Made by a program: the position numbers and the translations under genes
Part shown: positions 57,632 to 64,000 of the stretch, piece after piece
How positions within the stretch are numbered: position 1 is the first letter of the stretch
Layout: each line of letters opens with the position of its first letter
Notes under the pieces: generated by a model
Told to the model about the DNA's origin: nothing
Database searches by the model: none
Seen by the model: only the letters and a program-made list of their open reading frames with translations
DNA from: Vesta saturnalis
Taxonomy: Eukaryota > Arthropoda > Insecta > Coleoptera > Lampyridae
NCBI GenBank assembly: GCA_036346205.1
Contig: JARFJB010000109.1
Location: 62,001 to 126,000 of the forward strand
DNA length: 64,000 bases
Reading direction: 5' to 3'

Positions 57632-57895
57632 AATTATTGTTCTTGTTTCTGATTGACTATAATCTTCAATATAACCTTCATCTTCGCTATTATTATTCCC
57701 ATCACCATTTTCACCATTAATTTTTGGACTAATAGATTTTTCATAATTATTTGTAGTAGTAATACTTATAATATTCGGATCATCTTCGTGAAATAATGAA
57801 ACTTTTCGTGATTTTTAACTCTTTTAAAAATTATCAATACTCTTTGAAATATTTTCTACAGAATTTTCAGCAAGATTACTAGTACCTATCGACAT
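57632..57895 (-). pseudogene. possible small broken gene between 198-aa and 91-aa genes
   Basis: The minus strand opens with ATG at 57895 ('MSIGTSNLAENSVENISKS') but stops at 57824. A second stretch rich in Asn/Glu/Asp continues in another frame to 57632 ('EDDPNIISITTTNNYEKS'). One or two frame changes would separate them. No family resemblance, so it may be non-coding. Confidence 0.3.
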
Positions 57896-57924
57896 GATAG
57901 CTCTTTGTATACTAACGTTTACAT

Positions 57925-58200
57925 TCACATATCATGCAACGGTTTTGTTTTACATAGAAGACATCTATAAATCTGTGGAGGTGGACCATCAATTTCATCC
58001 CTTCCTCGTATTTTATGCTCATCACAGTATTTATAATCTTGCAGTTGGTGCTGATATTCTGCAGGTAATCGTTTAAAATACCTTGCTATTTCTATGCTAG
58101 CATGTTTCTTTAAATATTCTACTGGAAGTTTACGTATATCGTCAGTACTCATGTTTTGCAAACTAATAAAACGCTTTATTGCTAAATTTATAATATCCAT
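57925..58200 (-). CDS. unknown protein with CxxH...CxxC zinc-type motif
   Basis: 91 residues from the ATG at 58200 ('MDIINLAIKRFISLQNMS'). The first two-thirds are helical. The end has 'YCDEH' and 'YRCLLC' separated by about 20 residues, which could form one zinc site. No family recognised. A TATA-TCAGT promoter lies directly upstream. Confidence 0.6.
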   Translation of the reverse strand: MDIINLAIKRFISLQNMSTDDIRKLPVEYLKKHASIEIARYFKRLPAEYQHQLQDYKYCDEHKIRGRDEIDGPPPQIYRCLLCKTKPLHDM

Positions 58201-58239
58201 ATTATTTACACTATAGGTACTGCACGTCACTTCTTTACT

Positions 58240-58277
58240 ACTGAAATATATAAATGCAACATTTAGATTTATATATG
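58240..58277 (-). promoter_or_regulatory. core promoter (TATA plus TCAGT) of the zinc-motif gene
   Basis: The minus strand shows TATATAAAT (about 58267-58275) and TCAGT (58240-58244), about 33 nt apart. Confidence 0.55.
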
Positions 58278-58345
58278 TTAATAGTATCTTAATTTACAGT
58301 GCTACCATTATTAAAAAATACTGAAGCTGATGAAAATATTCAATG

Positions 58346-59968
58346 TTATTCTTCGTTTACATAACCATTCATGTCATAATCAATATCTTCTTCTAATTCC
58401 ATAATATTACTACTTTTCGTAACGATTAGTCTATCCAAAAGTGCTTTAAGTTGTTGTAGTATACTTTCCTGGGGGCAAGCTAATCCAAAAATACTTAAAT
58501 CTTTACTCTCTGCACGTATTAGATGATTTGAAAATTCATTATATTCATACATATGAGTGTTAGTGAAAAAATAAATCAAACCATTGTTATATCTAAATAC
58601 TGACTGAAATTTAGTTGGTGCACCAGGAAAAACGTCATTGATAATTTTATGTCTTTTAGCTTTTAGTGTACACTCATCTACTTCCATTACATACTCATTA
58701 TTATAAAATATATAAGTTTGCCCAGTATATGTGTTGACAGCCCGTTTATTTTCAATTTTCCTTTTGACCTAATAATGTATTATATCTTGGGTATCCTGAA
58801 ATAAGTTTAAAGGAAGGAAATTCCATTATATAAATATACTGTCTTATAAATATAACAATTTCTTTGTTTGGTCGTTGATATATAGCATCAATGTTTGTAA
58901 AATCTTTTGGTAACCATGTCAACCAGTCAGTTAATAGTAATGGATCTTTATATACATTGTTTGAAGATATGTCTACAATCCACACATATTTCTTATAGAA
59001 TACATAAAGTCTTTGATTTACTAACAAAAACTTATTAACACTTTTAATTTTAGCACACAGATTGGGTTTAATTCCAGTGGTAGAAATAATAGGACTAGTA
59101 GTCGTAGTAGTAGTAGTAGTAGTGGTAATAATAGTAGGTGTAATAACAGTTTTCCTTTCACCATATAAATTTTGAATAGCTAAAATGTCATCCATGCTTA
59201 ATTTAAATTCAGAATTATTAAAATTTTTTGCAATTTCATAAGTTGGTAACATGACAGACCCTTCTACAAAAGAATGGTGTATTCCGAGTGAATGTGCTAT
59301 TTCATGCACTAATATATAAAACAAACTAGATTGATTTTCAGGTGTAACACCCATTCCTGTATACCATTCATACGGTATTTTAATATGTATTTCTAATGTT
59401 GACAATCCTTTATTAGGAAAAAAAGCATGAGCTATCGCAGGTTTAACTAAATCAAAAGGGCATTTATTGTTAGATCTGATAAAAATATGTTTATCAGTTC
59501 GAAAAGAAATCAAAATGTTTGGATTACTGTAGGAATGAATGAAATTTAAATCAGTGTGTTGAGCCCAGGTGTTAAATGCAATTTTAGTTAAATGTATAAT
59601 TTCTGCATTACCATTATGAAAATTCCAAGTAATATTTTTATTACTCCATTTTATTGGATGTAGCGTGAATTCTGAATGGATATCTTCATTTCCACATCTA
59701 GCTCTGTTCATTTTGTTAGCGTTTCTAAAGTAATTTCACCATTAATATCTAAATTAAATAATTCTTGAAATCGTTTTAGCGCAAACAAAAAAATATCAGA
59801 TGAAACAGCATTAATATCACTTTCACTAATACTTGCGATTGATTTTTCAATATATCCATATTGTAATAAATACTTCATAACCAATTGTTTATTATCTTCA
59901 TTTAATACACTATCGTTCATATTACTTATTACGAACATTATGTGTGATAGAAATAATATTAATTTCAT
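58346..59968 (-). CDS. secreted matrix metalloproteinase with hemopexin repeats, broken by two frame shifts
   Basis: Three overlapping or adjoining segments. 59708-59968: ATG, signal peptide ('MKLILFLSHIMFVIS') and propeptide with helical peptidoglycan-binding-like fold. 58752-59711: cysteine switch 'RARCGNED', catalytic zinc site 'HEIAHSLGIHHS' and Met-turn region ('VMLPTYE'), then a Thr-rich hinge and hemopexin repeats ('IYQRPNKEIVIFIRQYIYIM'). 58346-58687: more hemopexin-like sequence ('FQSVFRYNNGLIYFFTNTHM'), a Cys near the end ('LACPQ') and an acidic tail. Frame changes lie at 59711 (A run) and near 58755. MMPs cut extracellular matrix. There are no introns, as in viral copies. TATAAAAG lies at 60051-60060. 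Confidence 0.9.
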
Positions 59969-60025
59969 TGTTTAATGTAATTAAGATTAAAACAAGAAGT
60001 TACTTATGCAATACTTAAAAACAAT

Positions 60026-60060
60026 GATACTAACAAATTTCAACGCTTCCCTTTTATAAG
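60026..60060 (-). promoter_or_regulatory. core promoter of the metalloproteinase gene
   Basis: The minus strand has CTTATAAAAG (60051-60060) followed about 33 nt later by an initiator-like ATCATTG. It reads toward the ATG at 59968. Confidence 0.5.
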
Positions 60061-61072
60061 CTACAAATTGATGCAAAAATATACCGCTATAAATCACCCA
60101 ATAATTTTACGTAAATATTAGCTACAAATCTGAAAATACAATATGCATCACATGCATTGTAAAATAAATAAAGTAACTGCCAAAGGAAAATTAAATGCTT
60201 GCAACATTGTAACATCTAATGGCTTCAAGCCATGACACACGTTAGCAATAGTTTTTTTATCGTATAAATAACTTGTACAATAATACCTTAAAAATATCCA
60301 TCAACAAGAGCAGTTAGAAGTTTATTATGTATAATAAATCTACTATGCTTCCTATATAAAATGTAACACCCGTTATACAACCCAGAATATCTACATTCAA
60401 ATCATTGCAGCTGTGCGTCTGCTGCATAAACACAAGAAATGCTTAAATAGAAGGATTTAAACATTTAGTTGCAGTGCATTTCAGACACGTGAAATATAAA
60501 ACAATTCATTCAGTGAAGTTTTTACATAAAAAATGTTTAATAATATTTTTCGATAACACTGTGTTTTTAAGCTTTCATCTAGTAACATTACCAAATGAAT
60601 AAAATCTAAATAAAATTGCATTAGAGGTAAAGGTGAGGAAATTCCATACTGTTTTCAACTTTTTTTCTTTTTAATTTTAAGATGTCGTCAGTCACCATCA
60701 ACAAGAACAACTTGATTATAAAAGAAAAATGACTTCTGTTTAAAACTTATATCCATAAAATATTTTTTTATGTATAAAATGATGTAAGTAGTACTTAAAC
60801 ACTTTTTATCTAAATTAAAAAAAGCAAATTCTAACAATATTCATTTATTAAAAATTACTTCAAAATTGTTTTTTATAACATTAACAAGTAAAATTATCTG
60901 TATGAAAATACATGTTAAAAATAGTATTGTACAATTTCCATTAAAAATTTTATAACGTTAACATGTAAATATAAAAAATTAAATTACTTAATATCTATTA
61001 TTATAAGCTCCTATTATAAAACGCATTAGTTAAAAATGAACAAATTATTCAAATTAACAATATTTTATTTAA
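60061..61072. other. 1-kb AT-rich region without a gene
   Basis: No ORF with support on either strand. It separates the metalloproteinase gene from the TIR-proximal gene and is the largest gap inside the element. Confidence 0.5.
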
Positions 61073-61642
61073 TCAGTATCTATTATTCCGCTCTGCATCA
61101 TCCAAAAACAATCCCTCTTCTTCAACCATCACCTCCACTTCGTCGACACCGTCGTCGTCGTCGTAGCCATCCATGCCAAGCTCTTCTTCTTCGATGTCGA
61201 TCTCCTCCTGAGGGTAGGTCGGCGTTGACTGACCACTGTTCCACCCTTCCTCCCTCAATCGTGGAACCACTCTGGTCAGCCAACACCGTTCACATAACCC
61301 TTCACTTAAAGCAACGTCCCTGCATTTAAAATACTCACGACAATGACATTGCCATTGACGTTTACCATTTATTTTAAATGTCAGGGCCTTTGCAATAATG
61401 TAGGGTTTGTTATCACCTCCCTCTTGTCCCATCCCTTCGTTCTTGCGGCAGCCAACCGTCTTTACGGTGTCTAACGCAACCAATGCACGTTTTAACTGTT
61501 TTCTGGCCACCGTGAGGGGATGACCTGCAGCTTCTGGAAACTGCTTCAGGAGATGCGACATCGGTACTTGCGAAATTGATGACGATGACGACGACGACGA
61601 CGACGCCGCCAACGATGAATCTGATGGCTCTTCAAAAGACAT
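61073..61642 (-). CDS. unknown Cys-rich acidic protein at the TIR edge
   Basis: 189 residues from ATG ('MSFEEPSDSSLAASS'), intact. A Ser run is followed by a helical region, a Cys-rich segment 'WQCHCREYFKCRDV' with 'GLCERCWLTRVVPRL' (about 113-145), and a long acidic tail. The Cys spacing suggests a zinc-binding module with an acidic activator-like end, so a regulatory protein is possible. The codons are GC-richer than in all other Polinton genes. It is the first gene from the right TIR and has its own strong promoter. No family recognised. Confidence 0.65.
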   Translation of the reverse strand: MSFEEPSDSSLAASSSSSSSSSISQVPMSHLLKQFPEAAGHPLTVARKQLKRALVALDTVKTVGCRKNEGMGQEGGDNKPYIIAKALTFKINGKRQWQCHCREYFKCRDVALSEGLCERCWLTRVVPRLREEGWNSGQSTPTYPQEEIDIEEEELGMDGYDDDDGVDEVEVMVEEEGLFLDDAERNNRY

Positions 61643-61681
61643 TTTTTTTCAGTTACTCTGGATGATGCAAAACTGAGAGAT

Positions 61682-61720
61682 ACTGAATACACCACGATGC
61701 TCTCCCATCATATATATACC
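61682..61720 (-). promoter_or_regulatory. core promoter of the TIR-proximal gene (TATA plus TCAGT)
   Basis: The minus strand has TATATATA (61711-61718) and TCAGT (61682-61686). The initiator A is 34 nt from the start of TATA. It lies just inside the right TIR. Confidence 0.65.
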
Positions 61721-61745
61721 CTAAAATCCTAAACAAACAGGTTAT

Positions 61746-62646
61746 AATTAAACACCCTGCACCAGCCCCCGGCATCCAGGCCAACCCCGCGAGAGAGCCC
61801 GGCGCAGGACGACAGCGCCGTCCGCCGGCACCCGGGGGGACAGGACCAGATCCTTTTATGGATGCACCCAGTTGCAACTGCTTTTTTTTTGCACGACAAT
61901 ATTTCCTCTAGATGCATGCGGTTCGATCCTTTTATGGACATTCACCCGGATACACTTTCCTATTAACTGATTCTACTTTCGGAGACGATACTAGCGACAT
62001 CTACCGTTACATCTGCTTTTGCACACGACAGTATTTCCTCTAGATGCATGCGATCCTTTTATGGGCATTGACCCGGATACACATCCTTTTATGGACACAC
62101 GTTCCGGATATACATTCCTATTAGCTGATTCTACTTTCGGACACGATACTAGCGCCATCTACTACACCGACCACGACGACGACGACGGACGAAATCGTTA
62201 CTACCTTCTATAAGGGGGCCCCCTTGCACAGTCTTATACAAAGGGGGCCACCAACGACAACCGTATGTTACTGCTGCTGCTGCTGCTCTAGGGCCCCCTT
62301 GAGACATCTAATACTACAACAGGACTTCGCCCCACTTGTAGACATACACCTTCTTGTGGCAAGGGGCCGGGGCGAACCTAGCACCAGAGGGCCCCTTCGT
62401 GTGCTTTGCTCACAAGGGGCCCTCTGAGGGCGAAGCCCTAGCGCCATCTTGAAGCGATAGCACCTTATGCAGAGGGCCCCTTCTTGTGCTTTGCCCACAA
62501 GGGGTCATTCGCAAGAAGGGGCCCTCTGGGGCGAAGCCCTAGCGCCATCTTGAAGCGCTGGGGCTTTGACCCAATTCTTGCTGCTAGCGACACCTGGCGG
62601 CAGATTGACCTACTAATGGGCCAACTTCGGCATTGATATTACTACT
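61746..62646 (-). repeat. right terminal inverted repeat of the Polinton
   Basis: About 901 bp, the inverted copy of 43448-44364. Differences are mostly small indels in homopolymer and GC-rich runs. The four CArG-type boxes and internal duplications are preserved. Confidence 0.95.
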
Positions 62647-62652
62647 TACAAA
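62647..62652. repeat. 6-bp target site duplication, right (TACAAA)
   Basis: Exact repeat of 43442-43447. Confidence 0.95.
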
Positions 62653-63100
62653 TATATGTATAATGTATACTGTTTCCATATTCTTAATAAAGCTAGCTTG
62701 TATTACAATTTCATGAAAATATAAAGATTAATTTCAAAATAACTCATATGCCTTAAATATCACACATATAATTTCATTTAAAATAATTGATACTTTACAC
62801 CATTTCTCAAAGGATGATATTTGTTAAATGTTTGTCTCTATCAAATTCGCCTAGAACTTTCAATATAAATATTCAAAGCTAGAAGTAACAAGGGCACTTA
62901 CGTAATCTAAGGACCACATGGTCTAATTGTATAAATATAATATGCAACCTTTGTTAATGAACTAGAAGAAAATTATTCTATATCAAATATTTATATGAAA
63001 AAATCAGTTCAATACTTAATGTAGGCAATAATGTACGGCTTGTTTTGTTCTTTTATTTATTCCCTTCTATAATGAATGTTTACATATGTACAAGTTACCA
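62653..63100. other. AT-rich right flank, no gene seen
   Basis: No motif on either strand. It is continuous with the left flank at 43441 if the Polinton and one target copy are removed. Confidence 0.4.
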
Positions 63101-63440
63101 CTCATGTGAGCATATAAGTTTTTTTTCATCTTAAATTGTTTATCACATATTTCGCATATTATACGTAATTTTTATTGAAGTACACACACCACTTATACTT
63201 AATTAACGACCTTTAATACTAGCCAAAAATTATATTGCATATATAAAAGTGTATAAAAATAAGATTCACTAATAATTTTTTTAAATACTGGTAAGTGAAG
63301 TGATTTTTTTATTTCAGCTGTTTTTTATTTTCATGTCTAGTTCTAAATAGTTCGCCAGGTGCCTCTTTAATCACAGCCATACACCAGCAAGTCTATGGAC
63401 ACTGTTCTCACGTTTCATAAGTAATTGTCGAAATGGAAAA
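63101..63440 (-). repeat. inverted duplication, right copy (partner 35505-35894)
   Basis: Reverse complement of the region containing the start of the zinc-finger/MULE gene. It keeps 'AATATGTGATAAACAATTTAAG' with the finger codons, but the ATG region has a short deletion and the similarity ends at 63101, before the second finger. Confidence 0.85.
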
Positions 63441-63639
63441 TGAAACAGAACCAGACCGAATTATTTTGAGAGACAAAGGCGTAATAGTGAAAAAAGGCCT
63501 AATTCGAGACTTTTGTAACGTTTTGATTGGTTTCACGGATTCTTTGTCTTTACTTTTTTTCTTTTCGTAAATTTACAAGGAGTTTTAAGTAAATATGATA
63601 AAACACGATTAGACAGTGTTAGGAGGAACCGCTCATTAG

Positions 63640-64000
63640 TGGTACTCCTTTAGAAGTCCTTTCACGTTAGGGTATTTGAAGGTCGCCTGGCCAGGTTCTA
63701 TTTAGTCTTCTTACAGAGGGATGGGCGGTGGGCAACCGATGAATCAAAGCGTTGCTGTGGTTCTGAAGTCCACTGTAGTAGCTTTGGGAAAGTCTACTAT
63801 TTTCTTCCACGACGAATGGTATGCCAAGGTCAATATGTAAAGTTTCATTGGTGACATACCACGGTGCAACTGCTATGGCATGGAGTGCCTTGGTACTTGA
63901 TACTTTTCATTCCGAATGGTTTAGCGCAACCCCAGAGTTGCACTCTGTACATCTGTCAAAATTTCAGTTGCAGTCGCTTAGCCTGGATGTGTTTGTTCCA
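63640..64000 (-). mobile_element. 3' fragment of a Jockey-type LINE
   Basis: The minus strand encodes the C-terminal end typical of Jockey-clade ORF2: 'QLWGCAKP' in one frame, then 'APWYVTNETLHIDLGIPFVV' and 'HPSVRRLNRTWPGDL' in another. It is truncated by the window edge and frame-shifted. It differs in sequence from the LINE at 32.4-35.4 kb. Confidence 0.7.

Larger units (their letters stand above)
43448..62646 (-). mobile_element. complete Polinton/Maverick, 19.2 kb
   Basis: Bounded by terminal inverted repeats starting AGTAGTAATATCAATG and by a perfect 6-bp target duplication. The hallmark set is present: protein-primed family B polymerase, retroviral-type integrase with chromodomain, packaging ATPase, adenain-like protease, major capsid and minor capsid proteins. 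All genes lie on the minus strand. The extra cargo includes a matrix metalloproteinase, a PLA2-like protein and a fibre-like repeat protein. The interior is AT-rich and the TIRs are GC-richer. Terminal structure and target duplication suggest a fairly recent insertion, while several genes carry single-base frame breaks. Confidence 0.97.

Noticed and set aside
63433..63573. 46-codon plus-strand ORF starting MENETEPDRI
   Set aside because: Short, beside the inverted duplication, with a low-complexity hydrophobic end and no family match.

Overview
The window looks like nuclear DNA of an arthropod, most likely an insect. It is AT-rich, the one recognisable conserved host gene (COG4, a Golgi tethering subunit) has short GT-AG-bounded exons, and the rest is a dense nest of animal transposons: IS630/Tc1/mariner types, a Helitron, Cryptons, a LINE, foldback elements and long (TA)n arrays. 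The species cannot be named from the sequence.

Layout. 1-10.7 kb: nested IS630/Tc1/mariner-type elements with long inverted ends, foldback MITEs and (TA)n tracts. 10.7-12.2 kb: COG4 exons 1-5 on the plus strand. 12.2-31.5 kb: a 19.3-kb COG4 intron holding a Helitron, foldback elements, a 69-nt AT palindrome, two Crypton-like tyrosine recombinase remnants, a transposase fragment, imperfect direct repeats and a dead mariner. 31.5-32.2 kb: COG4 exons 6-8. The conserved C-terminal exon is not in the window, so everything to the right probably lies in a last intron longer than 31 kb. 32.4-35.4 kb: a decayed APE-type LINE. 35.8-42.6 kb: a zinc-finger/MULE-type gene split by a 5.2-kb transposon (36452-41655) whose ends carry arrays of GACGTC-type motifs and which encodes a DUF4806-like part plus a transposase.

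43448-62646: a complete 19.2-kb Polinton/Maverick with a perfect 6-bp target duplication (TACAAA) and terminal inverted repeats of about 0.9 kb. All its genes read right to left. In order of transcription they are: a Cys-rich acidic protein next to the TIR, a secreted matrix metalloproteinase (MMP), several unknown small proteins, a parvovirus-type PLA2-like protein, an adenain-type protease, a minor capsid (penton) protein, a small basic protein, the major capsid protein, the packaging ATPase, a DUF8207-like protein, a fibre-like repeat protein, the integrase, a small OB-fold-like protein, and protein-primed DNA polymerase B. Integrase and polymerase replicate and insert the element. Capsid proteins, ATPase and protease would build a virion. 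The PLA2-like protein, fibre and MMP suggest machinery for entering cells and crossing tissue.

Five Polinton genes (pPolB, DUF8207, MCP, penton, MMP) are broken by single-nucleotide frame changes, several at homopolymers. The host gene COG4 has the same kind of break, so assembly indels are a serious alternative to decay. The most unusual points are the captured MMP gene, a recurring TATA plus TCAGT promoter layout, 54-nt candidate leader introns, an inverted copy of the polymerase promoter at the far end of that gene, CArG/Ets-like boxes in the TIRs, and a roughly 390-bp inverted duplication bracketing the whole 36-63 kb block.
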